From: CAZGCA01 sp964524145
GTDB taxonomy: Bacteria; Hydrogenedentota; CAZGCA01
Length of the DNA stretch: 49,065 bases
Direction: 5' to 3'
NCBI GenBank assembly: GCA_964524145.1
Contig: CAZGCA010000047.1
Location: forward strand, 1-49,065
Part shown: piece by piece, positions 17,901 through 26,479 of the stretch
How the letters are laid out: every line of letters begins with the position of its first letter
Numbering within the stretch: the stretch's first letter is position 1
Position numbers and translations under genes: made by a program
The notes under the pieces: model-generated
Seen by the model: only the letters and a program-made list of their open reading frames with translations
Told to the model about the DNA's origin: nothing
Databases searched by the model: none

Positions 17901-18164
17901 GGTATCGTCCACGGCACATTCGAGGGTCCCGAGGAATACAAATGGGCCGTTCGCGTCTTCGACAGCTCCCTTCCCGAAGAGAATCAACTCCGCGCCGCCA
18001 CCTGGAAATTCAGAGAGAACAGACACTATGAGATCGTGGACATCCCGCCGGGCACATACACCGTCGTCGGAATCTGCGCCGGGGAGGACGGTGCTGTGCT
18101 CGAGAAGTCGGAGACGATTTCTCTCGACGAGGGAGAGACAACTCGTGTAGACTTTATCTTCTGA
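15000..18164 (+). CDS. Membrane-tethered ECF sigma factor with multi-module extracytoplasmic region
   Basis: This is a 1054-residue protein. Residues 1-175 are a complete ECF sigma factor: sigma2 at about 20-90 (FRSIVQRHAGMVYATCRRIL, then DAEEITQECF) and sigma4 at about 115-172 (IEELPEEIRSPIVAHFLYGQ, then a helix-turn-helix at IARASGVPRRTVSNRI). An Ala-rich linker leads to one transmembrane helix (about 234-254). About 800 residues of carboxypeptidase-regulatory-like (CnaB-like) beta-sandwich modules follow, marked by repeated D-x-x-G-x-Y/F and L-x-P/A-G-x-Y patterns (DEDGNYMLTGLTPG, DDRGQYAFPFLPPGGY, DEEGRYRLDGLLPP, NEEGYYELRELKAGTY). The modules should lie outside the cytoplasm. Start choice: ATG 15000 with GGGAGAG upstream gives a normal ECF N-terminus. 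No anti-sigma gene is nearby. Proteolytic release or tethered activity are both possible; neither is shown. Confidence 0.88.
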   Translation: MSPSDQTVLRRWITRHDAETFRSIVQRHAGMVYATCRRILRNDSDAEEITQECFESLVRTTERDGPREIGPWLHGMATKKSLMHLRSEGRRRQREAQYAAAQRTRAEPQWNDIYSYVDEAIEELPEEIRSPIVAHFLYGQSHGTIARASGVPRRTVSNRIKKGLELVGESLKKRGIPVATSTLTVMMAAHFTAEAAPTTLTAALGKLALAHSANAAPGISVSGTTGLLGGMLTLKTAIVTIGATLAVIGGLWVARRAQDHGGVEPREEITPSRESLAGDLAHVADELEPPSALSPAEQDEGPQQSVSGMVKFITTNEPAPGVVVEVWRVKTKAKEFQTITDEDGNYMLTGLTPGIPYGLGVESEEEGYVAVETPFVKLRDGEARTAVDITLCAACSISGTITDKSVTYHPWRLASVTPDPHNERAAWETVARALMSTADKPLPGVKIHLLRGFGHMSYICRSEAVSDDRGQYAFPFLPPGGYELRAELPEGAVHLRDKHPETFRSVMLQPGQHKDDVDFSFRFDGVSITGRVTAISGMPIAGAEVTAGYGPRWIGESNTPGRVSLKTVSDEEGRYRLDGLLPPHIRQACLYLSHGLLGEQLPRGEGMVAVCANALGYAPAQILVPPITEDIARDARSAMEQSSRMRDRMRLPSQGPRKPLPEVVLPTSTGNVIHLDFALQPGAAVLGRLFDTRGNVLPESRIHMVFADPPGQKPLAIQGLAPDWTNTDEAGQFIFENVPAGVFLFAVETKALGTQRARNEPLQVSAGELITDIDVIVEAAAERGDIAGHVISASTGSPVEDFSLRVANVDAPTEESPRYGEMTTDKPSGTFRIEGVSAGVATLELKAPGYAREEIKVDVESGQTTPVRFELAPEGILRGYVRRNGQPSGYGSVTTPNVTPNVKHSQYCFTNEEGYYELRELKAGTYLVNFTMWLYEDARGGAQACERLWVDVESGQETRLDIDYQGSGIVHGTFEGPEEYKWAVRVFDSSLPEENQLRAATWKFRENRHYEIVDIPPGTYTVVGICAGEDGAVLEKSETISLDEGETTRVDFIF

Positions 18165-18204
18165 CCCTCCCACAGGCCGTTGTGCGGTACCGCGTGCTGC
18201 CACG

Positions 18205-18229
18205 CTGTCAACGCGTCCCCGCCATCACA
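18205..18229 (+). repeat. 25 bp imperfect direct repeat, copy 2
   Basis: Second copy of the segment at 14762-14786, in the same orientation and with three mismatches, located 41 bp after the sigma factor stop. Confidence 0.5.
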
Positions 18230-18378
18230 CAGAACAGAAGATATCACCATATCCCCCGCATCCCCCCATCTCCTTTTCTTGCCAACGTTCCCGCGCTGGA
18301 CGTGGAGAACCGGCGGTGGTATCATGGAGTGTGACGCGCGCGGGACGACAGACTGAGAGTACTCCCCGGAGCAACACT

Positions 18379-18951
18379 ATGCCGCCAAGAGTTTTGTCCG
18401 AAGAGTTCTACCTTCAAGATACGCTGAAAGCGGCCCGGCAGATGCTCGGCTGCATGCTGGTTCGCCGGATGGACGACGGGATCGTTGCAGGCAAGATCGT
18501 CGAGACGGAAGCCTATATCTCCGGCGACCCGGCCAACCACGCGTTCCGGCGCAAGACGGAACGTAACGCGGCCATGTTCGGGCCGCCCGGTACGGCCTAC
18601 GTATATCGCATCCACCAGTCGTACTGTCTCAACGCCGTCACGCAACCGGAAGGAATTGCCGAGGCGATCCTTATCCGTGCCGTCGAACCGGTTGACGGCC
18701 TGGAACTGATGTCGCGGGCGCGCGGCACCGGCGACATCCGGCTCCTGGCACGCGGGCCGGGACGGTTGTGCCAGGCGTTTGCAATCGACACCGATCTCAA
18801 CCGTTCTTGCTTGAGAACCGGTGTTCTGAGAATCCTCGCCGCTGCCGACAAACCGCGCGAAATTGTTGCCACGACGCGCGTAGGCGTCAAGGACCGGGAC
18901 AGCAAATACCGGTTCTACATCGCGGACAACAGGTTTGTCTCGAAACGATAA
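18379..18951 (+). CDS. 3-methyladenine DNA glycosylase (AAG/MPG family)
   Basis: The 190-residue protein is the AAG-type glycosylase that flips and excises alkylated or deaminated purines at the start of base excision repair. It shows VETEAY (41-46), whose Glu44 matches the catalytic Glu and Tyr46 the intercalation-pocket tyrosine. It also has His54, then MFGPPGTAYVY (66-76), CLN (83-85) and ILIRAVEP (97-104). Length is normal for bacterial members. The start at 18379 has GGAG upstream. The stop is 3 bp before the uvrA ATG, so the two repair genes form an operon. Confidence 0.94.
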   Translation: MPPRVLSEEFYLQDTLKAARQMLGCMLVRRMDDGIVAGKIVETEAYISGDPANHAFRRKTERNAAMFGPPGTAYVYRIHQSYCLNAVTQPEGIAEAILIRAVEPVDGLELMSRARGTGDIRLLARGPGRLCQAFAIDTDLNRSCLRTGVLRILAAADKPREIVATTRVGVKDRDSKYRFYIADNRFVSKR

Positions 18952-18954
18952 ACG

Positions 18955-21900
18955 ATGGCTGCTGAAATCATAACGGTCAAAGGTGCCTCACAGCACAACC
19001 TGAGATCCGTGTCACTCGACATCCCTCTCAACGAGCTTATAGCAGTCACGGGTGTGAGCGGCTCGGGCAAATCCAGTCTTGCCTTCGACACTCTCTACGC
19101 TGAGGGGCAACGGAGATATGTCGAGACGTTGAGCACCTATGCCAGGCAGTTCCTCGACCGCATGGACCGGCCGAACGTGAAACGGATAACGGGCATTCCG
19201 CCCGCGATCGCGATCGGTCAAACCAATCCTGTCAAGACGTCCCGGTCAACCGTCGGCACGATGACCGGGATAACCGATTACACAAAGCTGCTCTTCGCAA
19301 AAGCAGCTCAGTTGCACTGTGAGCGATGCGGCCGGCTGGTTGCAAAGGACTCTCCTCAAACCGTCTTCGCCTCGATGCTCGTGCGGTACAGCGACAAACA
19401 GTGCGTCATTGTCTTCCCGGTCAAGACGGCGAAAGCCTTTAGCATACGGGAGACGTTCGACGTGCTGAGCAGTCAGGGTCTGCTCCGCGTGTATATCGAC
19501 GGCCAAACGCTCGATCTCGAAGCCGCGGAATCGATCGTGCAAGCCGGCCAGGAGCTGAACGTCGTCTTTGACAGAGTGAAGGCAACATCTCGCAACAGAC
19601 GGCGCATCATTGACTCGATAGAGAACGCGATGAAGCTTGGCAACGGCAAGGTCGGGATAGTCGTTGAGAGTAAGCCTCCCGAATGGTACACCTCGGAGTT
19701 GCACTGTGCCCGCTGCGATATCTCGTACCGCGACCCCACGCCCAACCTGTTCTCGTTCAACAGCCCGCTTGGCGCGTGTCCGCAGTGCCGCGGGTTCGGC
19801 AGAACCATCGAGATCGATCCCGACCGCGTCGTGCCCGACAAGAAGAAATCGTTGCGGGCAGGTGCCATCAAGCCGTGGACAACGCCCGCATACAACGGGG
19901 GACACAAAGACCTGATGCGGTTCTGCAAACGGCACAGTATTCCGGTTGACACCCCGTACTCGCGACTCAGGAAAACCCACCGCGAGATGGTCTACTACGG
20001 CACGGACGATTTCTATGGCGTGATGGGCTTCTTCGACTGGCTCGAAACCCGCACCTACAAGATGCACGTTCGGGTGTATCTCTCGAAGTACCGGGCGTAC
20101 GTGCGGTGCAGCGAGTGCGGCGGCACACGGCTGCAACCGGAAGCGCTGCAGTACAAGCTCGACGGGAGAACGGTCGCCGAGATATACGCCATGCCGATCA
20201 CCGGCTCGGAAGAGTTCTTTGGATCGGTGCGGCTGGACGGTTCGAACGAGCACGCCTGCAAACTGCTTCTGGACGAAATACGCTCCCGATTGCGTTACCT
20301 CGTCGAGATCGGTGTCGGCTACCTTACGCTCGACCGGCAGTCAAGAACGCTCTCGGGAGGCGAAGTCGAGCGTGTCAGCCTGACGTCGGCGCTTGGGGCC
20401 TCGCTTGTCAACACTCTGTACGTTCTCGATGAGCCCAGCATCGGCCTGCATCCGCGCGACATCGGAAGGCTCGTGGCAATGCTGCGACGGCTTCGAGACC
20501 GGCAAAACACTGTCATCGTTGTCGAGCACGACCCGCAGATTATCGGTGCCGCGGACAAAATCGTTGACCTGGGACCGGGTCCTGGACCCAAAGGCGGCCG
20601 TATCGCCTTCTACGGCTCTCCGAAAGAGCTTCGGCGATGCAATGACTCTCTGAGCGGCAGGTATCTGGCCGGGAAGAACGTTATTCCCGTGCCCGAAGAA
20701 CGGCGTACTGTAGACCCGCAGCGAATTCTCAGAATTCGCGGTGCCGCGGAACATAACCTGAAGCGGCTCGACGTCGAACTGCCGCTCGGGATGCTCGTCT
20801 GCGTGACCGGCGTCTCCGGATCGGGCAAGAGCACCCTGGTCGAAGATGTGCTCTACCGCAATGTGATGCGATTGTACGGCCGCGACGCGGGCGAACCCGG
20901 CAATTGCAAAGGGATAGACGGTCACAACCTTGTCAACGACATGGTCCTGGTCGACCAGTCTCCGGTAGGCGCCACACCCCGTTCCGTTCCTGCAACCTAT
21001 ACAAAAGCACTCACACACATTCGCAAGCTGTTCTCGAAGACGGAGCTCGCACGGCTGTACGATTACGGGCCGAGCATGTTTTCGTTCAACGCGCACTCGG
21101 GCCGGTGCAGCCACTGCGAGGGCGCGGGGTTTGAGAGGGTCGAGATGCAGTTCCTGGCCGACGTCCTGATCTCGTGTCCTCATTGCGGTGGCAAACGGTT
21201 CGCACCGGAAACACTCCGCGTCAAACTGCGCGGCAAGAACATCGCCGACGTCCTCGATATGACCGCCGACGAAGCGCTCGAGTTCTTCGACCGTGCGCTG
21301 GCCGTCAAGACCCGCCTTGCACCGTTGCGCGACGTAGGGCTGGGCTATCTGAAGCTCGGACAGCCCGTCAGCACGCTCTCGGGCGGCGAATCCCAACGCC
21401 TCAAGCTCGCGGGACACATCGCCGCAGCGACGAAAAAGCAAACCCTCTTTCTCTTCGACGAGCCAACCACGGGCCTCCACTTCGACGATATCAGGGTTCT
21501 TCTCGAAGCGTTTGACAAGCTTATCGAGCACGGCCATTCCTTGGTCGTTATCGAGCACAATCTCGACGTCATAAAGTGCGCCGATTTCGTTATAGACCTC
21601 GGCCCTGAAGGCGGCGAGAAAGGCGGCAGAGTCGTCGTCGCGGGATCTCCTGAGAAGGTGGCAGCGTGTAAGACTTCACACACCGGCAGCTACCTCGCAA
21701 GAACTCTAGGCCGCAGCAAACCAAAACCAATATTACCTAAAATACGCACAAACACGCCAGCTTTAGCTCGCAAAGACACTAATGACTACGCAATCCAAAT
21801 AGTGAAGGCCAGGCATCACAACCTCAAGGCAGTAGACGTCAGTATGCCTCGCGACAAGATGGTGGTCGTAACGGGAGTCAGCGGGTCGGGCAAATCGAGT

Positions 21901-24336
21901 CTCGTCTTCGACGTGCTCTTCGCGGAGGGACAACGGCGCTACCTCGACTGTCTCTCGGCGTATGCACAACAGTACATGAAACAGTTGGCTCGGCCGGATG
22001 TCGATCATGTTGAAGGAATCCCGCCGACCGTGGCGATAGAACAACGACGCAGCCGAGGCGGTCGCAACTCGACCGTGGCGACAATGACGGAGATCTACCA
22101 TTACCTCCGGTTGTTGTTTGCCAAAGTGGGGCGGCAACACTGTCCCGACTGTGGAGTGGCGATCGAGCCGCTTCATCCCGACGAAATGATCCGGAGAATA
22201 CAGAAACGTTACGCGGGAAGAAGGATCAAGCTTTTCGCGCCATTGGTTGCCGCACGAAAAGGCTTCCATAAGGACGTCGCTCTCTGGGCGGAACGGCACG
22301 GGTACAAGCAACTGCGAGTCGACGGCACGCTGGTCTCTGCCAAAAGCTTCCCACGACTGGCACGGTACCGCGAACACGATATCGACGTGTTGATGGGCAC
22401 GATGGATTTACGCCGCCACCACGCAAACCGCTACAAATCGCTTATCGAGGAGGGGCTTCGCATTGGCAAGGGTGCAATAATGGTCTCGCGAGGCAAAGCA
22501 GCGGGCGCTGTCTTCAGCGTTGTGCGTGTCTGCCCGCGTTGTGGCAAAGGGTTCCCGGAGCTGGACCCGAGAATGTTCTCGTTCAACAGCAAACTCGGAG
22601 CGTGCCCCTCCTGCCACGGTTCAGGTATCGAGAGCTGTTGGAAGCTGGACCACCGTTCGAATGACGACACTCCCGACGAAGACTGTTCGGATTGCGGAGG
22701 TTTGCGTTTGAATCCCGAGGCGCTATCGGTGAAGATTGACCGTATGTCTATCGCCGACCTTACGGCATTGTCTGTTGACGGGGCGTTCGAGAAGATCAAG
22801 GCGATACGGTTCTCCGGCCGCGATAAAATCCTTGCGGGACCCATCAAGACGGAGACCGCCAACCGGTTGCGCTTCCTGCAAAGAGTCGGCCTCGGCTATC
22901 TCACGTTGGACCGCGCTGCGAACACCCTGGCAGGAGGGGAAGCGCAACGGGTGCGTCTCGCAGCTCAGCTGGGCTCGAACCTGCGCGGCGCTTGTTACGT
23001 GCTCGACGAGCCTACGATTGGCCTGCACCCGCGCGACAACGCCAGGCTGCTCCGAACGCTCAACCTGCTGCGCACCAAAGGCAACAGCATCGTCGTCGTC
23101 GAACACGATGAGCAAACCATTCGCCGAGCGGACCACGTCATAGACCTTGGCCCCGCCGCAGGAGTACATGGTGGCGAAGTGGTCGCCACTGGGAGTCCTG
23201 CGGAGCTGGCCCGAAACAACGCTTCTCGGACGGGGTATTATCTGCGCCGACCGATACGCCACCCGCTCCCCGGCGAGCGCAGGAGCGTCGACGATGCCGA
23301 CTGGCTGATAGTCCGAGGGGCGCGCAAGAACAACCTGAAGAACATCAACGTCCGGGTACCGTTAGGGAGGTTCGTCTGTGTAACGGGTGTCTCAGGGTCA
23401 GGGAAGAGCACGCTGGTCCAGGAAGTTCTCTACAAAGGACTTCGAACCGAACTCGGTCTCAAGACGCCGCGCCCGGACGGATTCAAGAGCATAAGAGGAC
23501 ACGGAAGCATCGAGCGCGTTGTCGAGGTTGACCAATCGCCGCTGGGCCGGACACCGCGGTCCACACCCGCGACCTACGTCGGGTTCATGAACGAGATACG
23601 ACGCATCTTCTCCCTAACTCCGGAAGCGCGTGCAATGGACTACCGGCCGAACCGATTCTCGTTCAACGTCAAAGGAGGACGATGCGAGAAATGCCGGGGC
23701 CAGGGCGAACTGAAGCTTGAGATGAGCTTTCTTCCCGAGGTCAGGGTCCCGTGCGACAGGTGCGAGTGCAGAAGGTATAACGCCGATACCCTGGCAATAA
23801 CCTATAAGGGGAAGAACATCGCAGACGTGCTCGACATGACGGTCGACGAGGCGTTGGAGTTTTTCAGCGCAGTACCAAAAATCCGTCGCCCTCTTCAGAT
23901 ACTTTCCGAAGTCGGGCTGGGCTACGTCACCCTGGGCCAGCCAAGCCCTACCCTTTCCGGCGGCGAAGCACAACGGACAAAGCTCGCGGCAGAGCTTGCC
24001 CGCCCATCGCGGGGCAACACGATGTACCTTCTCGAGGAACCGACCACGGGATTGCATCCTGCCGACATAGTGCCGTTGACTAGAGTGCTCCACAAGCTTG
24101 TCGACCGCGGCAACACGGTCGTCGTCATCGAGCATAATCTCGACCTTATCGCCGAGGCGGATTTCATCATCGATCTCGGTCCGGAAGGCGGAGCAGAAGG
24201 TGGGAGAGTCATCGTTCAGGGCTCTCCGGAACAGATAGCAGCTTCCCCGGACGGCTCGCACACCGCTCGGTTCCTGTCCCGGTTCTTGAGACGATGCACG
24301 CAGACAGGCAGTGAGAGCCGAGAGCCGGCTGGTTGA
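18955..24336 (+). CDS. uvrA: Tandem double-length excinuclease ABC subunit A
   Basis: The 1793-residue protein is nearly twice the usual UvrA (about 940) and is two UvrA units in one chain, about 1-930 and 940-1793. Each unit has two ABC modules, giving four Walker A sites GVSGSGKS(S/T) near 33, 620, 974 and 1478. Zinc-ribbon CxxC sets recur in both halves, and each half keeps a UvrB-binding-like insertion after the first Walker A. Signatures are LSGGE in modules 1, 2 and 4 but LAGGE in module 3. Walker B is LDEP, FDEP, LDEP and, in module 4, LEEP. All four H-loop histidines (EHD/EHN) are present. UvrA normally acts as a dimer in nucleotide excision repair; this is a covalent pseudo-dimer. 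Double-length UvrA is known from Chlamydiae. Confidence 0.97.
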   Translation: MAAEIITVKGASQHNLRSVSLDIPLNELIAVTGVSGSGKSSLAFDTLYAEGQRRYVETLSTYARQFLDRMDRPNVKRITGIPPAIAIGQTNPVKTSRSTVGTMTGITDYTKLLFAKAAQLHCERCGRLVAKDSPQTVFASMLVRYSDKQCVIVFPVKTAKAFSIRETFDVLSSQGLLRVYIDGQTLDLEAAESIVQAGQELNVVFDRVKATSRNRRRIIDSIENAMKLGNGKVGIVVESKPPEWYTSELHCARCDISYRDPTPNLFSFNSPLGACPQCRGFGRTIEIDPDRVVPDKKKSLRAGAIKPWTTPAYNGGHKDLMRFCKRHSIPVDTPYSRLRKTHREMVYYGTDDFYGVMGFFDWLETRTYKMHVRVYLSKYRAYVRCSECGGTRLQPEALQYKLDGRTVAEIYAMPITGSEEFFGSVRLDGSNEHACKLLLDEIRSRLRYLVEIGVGYLTLDRQSRTLSGGEVERVSLTSALGASLVNTLYVLDEPSIGLHPRDIGRLVAMLRRLRDRQNTVIVVEHDPQIIGAADKIVDLGPGPGPKGGRIAFYGSPKELRRCNDSLSGRYLAGKNVIPVPEERRTVDPQRILRIRGAAEHNLKRLDVELPLGMLVCVTGVSGSGKSTLVEDVLYRNVMRLYGRDAGEPGNCKGIDGHNLVNDMVLVDQSPVGATPRSVPATYTKALTHIRKLFSKTELARLYDYGPSMFSFNAHSGRCSHCEGAGFERVEMQFLADVLISCPHCGGKRFAPETLRVKLRGKNIADVLDMTADEALEFFDRALAVKTRLAPLRDVGLGYLKLGQPVSTLSGGESQRLKLAGHIAAATKKQTLFLFDEPTTGLHFDDIRVLLEAFDKLIEHGHSLVVIEHNLDVIKCADFVIDLGPEGGEKGGRVVVAGSPEKVAACKTSHTGSYLARTLGRSKPKPILPKIRTNTPALARKDTNDYAIQIVKARHHNLKAVDVSMPRDKMVVVTGVSGSGKSSLVFDVLFAEGQRRYLDCLSAYAQQYMKQLARPDVDHVEGIPPTVAIEQRRSRGGRNSTVATMTEIYHYLRLLFAKVGRQHCPDCGVAIEPLHPDEMIRRIQKRYAGRRIKLFAPLVAARKGFHKDVALWAERHGYKQLRVDGTLVSAKSFPRLARYREHDIDVLMGTMDLRRHHANRYKSLIEEGLRIGKGAIMVSRGKAAGAVFSVVRVCPRCGKGFPELDPRMFSFNSKLGACPSCHGSGIESCWKLDHRSNDDTPDEDCSDCGGLRLNPEALSVKIDRMSIADLTALSVDGAFEKIKAIRFSGRDKILAGPIKTETANRLRFLQRVGLGYLTLDRAANTLAGGEAQRVRLAAQLGSNLRGACYVLDEPTIGLHPRDNARLLRTLNLLRTKGNSIVVVEHDEQTIRRADHVIDLGPAAGVHGGEVVATGSPAELARNNASRTGYYLRRPIRHPLPGERRSVDDADWLIVRGARKNNLKNINVRVPLGRFVCVTGVSGSGKSTLVQEVLYKGLRTELGLKTPRPDGFKSIRGHGSIERVVEVDQSPLGRTPRSTPATYVGFMNEIRRIFSLTPEARAMDYRPNRFSFNVKGGRCEKCRGQGELKLEMSFLPEVRVPCDRCECRRYNADTLAITYKGKNIADVLDMTVDEALEFFSAVPKIRRPLQILSEVGLGYVTLGQPSPTLSGGEAQRTKLAAELARPSRGNTMYLLEEPTTGLHPADIVPLTRVLHKLVDRGNTVVVIEHNLDLIAEADFIIDLGPEGGAEGGRVIVQGSPEQIAASPDGSHTARFLSRFLRRCTQTGSESREPAG

Positions 24337-24353
24337 ACGCCCGAAACGTACAG

Positions 24354-26342
24354 CTAGGCTTTTTTCCCTCGTGGTTTGATGCCCAGAATGTCCTCGCGAT
24401 AGGCTCGGAGGATTTCGCCGACACTCCACGCGTGGGATATCGATCCGCGGGGACTATGAGGGTCATCGCCATCGAACAGCTCGGAGATTGTACCGAGCCC
24501 CGCATCCAGCAGATGTTCCTCAAGCCGTTCCACCAAGCTCCAGGTTCCCGAACGCACGCTTGTCTCGCTCCCGTTGAAACGGAGATAGGCTGAAATGAAA
24601 TGTCCCAGCAGCCAGGGCCAGACGCTGCCTTGGTGATAGCTCGTGCCACGCTCATCGTCGCTGCCTTCGCAACGTCCACGATACAGCGATGAGTTCTCCG
24701 AAAGCGTTCTCACACCAAACGGGGTGAGCAGTTCTTGCTCAATCTTCCGGAGCACGAGGCGTGACCGATTTTCGTTCAGCAGAGCAAAAGGCAGACTGAC
24801 CGCCAACACCTGGTTCGGCCTTACAGTCGCATCAGTCTTTTTGCGATCGACGCGGTCGTAAAGACACTGCTGTTCCTCGTTCCAGAACGAAGCGTTGAAG
24901 CTGGAACGTGCCACCGTAGCCATCACCGTGAACTCATCAGATACCGATCGCTCACCGAAGCTCCGGGCAAACTCCGAGATGATCTTGAGGGCGTTGTACC
25001 ACAACGCTTCCACTTCAACCGGTTTGCCGTCCCGTGGGGTTACCGGCACGCCTCCTGTGGTCGCGTTCATCCACGTCAGCGGGACGCCGTCAGAGCGGAG
25101 TTCGAGCAACCCATCGCGGTCCATGCCGATGCCGGAACATCGTCCTTCGCTGTATGTCCGGACAACGAGCAAGAGCGTTTCGTAGAGCGAGTCGCGCACA
25201 AACGGTAGATCAAGGGTGTACCGAACGTACTGGTACGCGACCACGAACAACCAAAGCGGGGAATCCACGTCGCGCACACCCGGCATCAGTTCCGAATCCA
25301 CCGGTTGCCCCAACTCGAGTGCCTGCGCCACCCGCGTTGCGCAGTTGAGCAGTACCTCGCGCGCACATTGATACTCCCCCGTTGCGAGTGCCAGGCCCGG
25401 GAGAGCCACCAGTGCGTCGCGAACCCAGTCGCCGAATCCCGGGTAACCGGCGACGACAGAACGTGTGCCGTCCGGCCGGAGGTAAAAGAACGAGTCCGCC
25501 GCCAGCATGAGCGCTTGCTCGAGCAGCGTATCGCTGCGAGCCCGGACGACGAGCGTTTGCCGCCGCTGTATCTCGGATTCTTCAAGGGAGCCTACGTCGT
25601 GCAACGAAACGTATCCTGACGTCGATGCGATGAACGTCCTTGAGACTCCGGACGTCATCTTGTACATGAGCACGCCCGGTTGAAACAGATCCTCGCGATA
25701 GTCAGACTCGCCGGTCATCTCTTGCTCATACTCGAAATGGTTGTACCAGAGCGGCACGCTCATCACGTTGTCGGAATCGTGCGAAAAATAAAGGGTCGGC
25801 ACTGCGTTGTACGGGTCAAACTCGATGCCTTCCGCGGTTATCCGCCACTCCTGACGGATCTGGGCATTCTCGTGAACGAGTTCGTGCTGCCTCCTCCCGG
25901 CAACCATGGGGCGCAGGAACAGCTCGACTTCGCCTCCCTCCCCCTCAAGTCTGTACTGCGCGATAACGACGTTTCGACCATGGACCATGAAAATGGTCTT
26001 CTCCAATAGGCACGAGCCGACGCTATAGCGAAATGTCGGCAGCGGAGCCAGCTCGAACTGTTCCAACAAAAGATGTCCGCAGGGATGAACTATGCCCGGG
26101 TGTTTGTTGACCCCAAGCTCGAACGTTGCCTCGCCGATCCGGACGGACTCCTCGAGCTTCGACAGCATTACATACCTGTCGAGCACGTCGCCTTCGGTCA
26201 CCACCAACAACCCGTGATGGCGTCTGGTGTTGGCGCACACTACGGTCGAAGATGCGTAGCCACCGAGTCCGTTTGTTTCCAGCCACTCTTTACGGACGGC
26301 CTGATCAAAATCGTGCAACAGATCCGATCCGAACGTAATCAT
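24354..26342 (-). CDS. Glycogen debranching enzyme (amylo-alpha-1,6-glucosidase type)
   Basis: The 662-residue protein has the two-domain layout of bacterial/archaeal GDE. The N-terminal beta domain begins KEWLETNGLGGYASSTV and NTRRHHGLLV. The C-terminal alpha/alpha barrel has GYPGFGDWVRDAL and WMNATTGGVPVTPR followed by VEVEALWYNAL. It hydrolyses alpha-1,6 branches in glycogen-like glucans. The open frame can be extended to a TTG at 26369, but the ATG at 26342 has GGGAGAGA upstream and is preferred. It lies 137 bp after glgC on the same strand, pairing glycogen synthesis and breakdown. It converges tail to tail with uvrA, 17 bp apart. Confidence 0.93.
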   Translation of the reverse strand: MITFGSDLLHDFDQAVRKEWLETNGLGGYASSTVVCANTRRHHGLLVVTEGDVLDRYVMLSKLEESVRIGEATFELGVNKHPGIVHPCGHLLLEQFELAPLPTFRYSVGSCLLEKTIFMVHGRNVVIAQYRLEGEGGEVELFLRPMVAGRRQHELVHENAQIRQEWRITAEGIEFDPYNAVPTLYFSHDSDNVMSVPLWYNHFEYEQEMTGESDYREDLFQPGVLMYKMTSGVSRTFIASTSGYVSLHDVGSLEESEIQRRQTLVVRARSDTLLEQALMLAADSFFYLRPDGTRSVVAGYPGFGDWVRDALVALPGLALATGEYQCAREVLLNCATRVAQALELGQPVDSELMPGVRDVDSPLWLFVVAYQYVRYTLDLPFVRDSLYETLLLVVRTYSEGRCSGIGMDRDGLLELRSDGVPLTWMNATTGGVPVTPRDGKPVEVEALWYNALKIISEFARSFGERSVSDEFTVMATVARSSFNASFWNEEQQCLYDRVDRKKTDATVRPNQVLAVSLPFALLNENRSRLVLRKIEQELLTPFGVRTLSENSSLYRGRCEGSDDERGTSYHQGSVWPWLLGHFISAYLRFNGSETSVRSGTWSLVERLEEHLLDAGLGTISELFDGDDPHSPRGSISHAWSVGEILRAYREDILGIKPRGKKA

Positions 26343-26479
26343 GCGGCGCACTCTCTCCCGGAAACGCAATCAGACGCAGGACAACACGCACGGGTCGATT
26401 CAATCACACAAGGTCCGGTCGGCGCCAATCGGCGCGCGAACCATGAGTCAACGGCAATCGGTTCTCGACGTCCCATCGG

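Noticed and set aside
20341..21558. Minus-strand open frame of about 405 codons inside uvrA
   Set aside because: Antisense shadow of the UvrA coding sequence; no SD and no recognisable protein.
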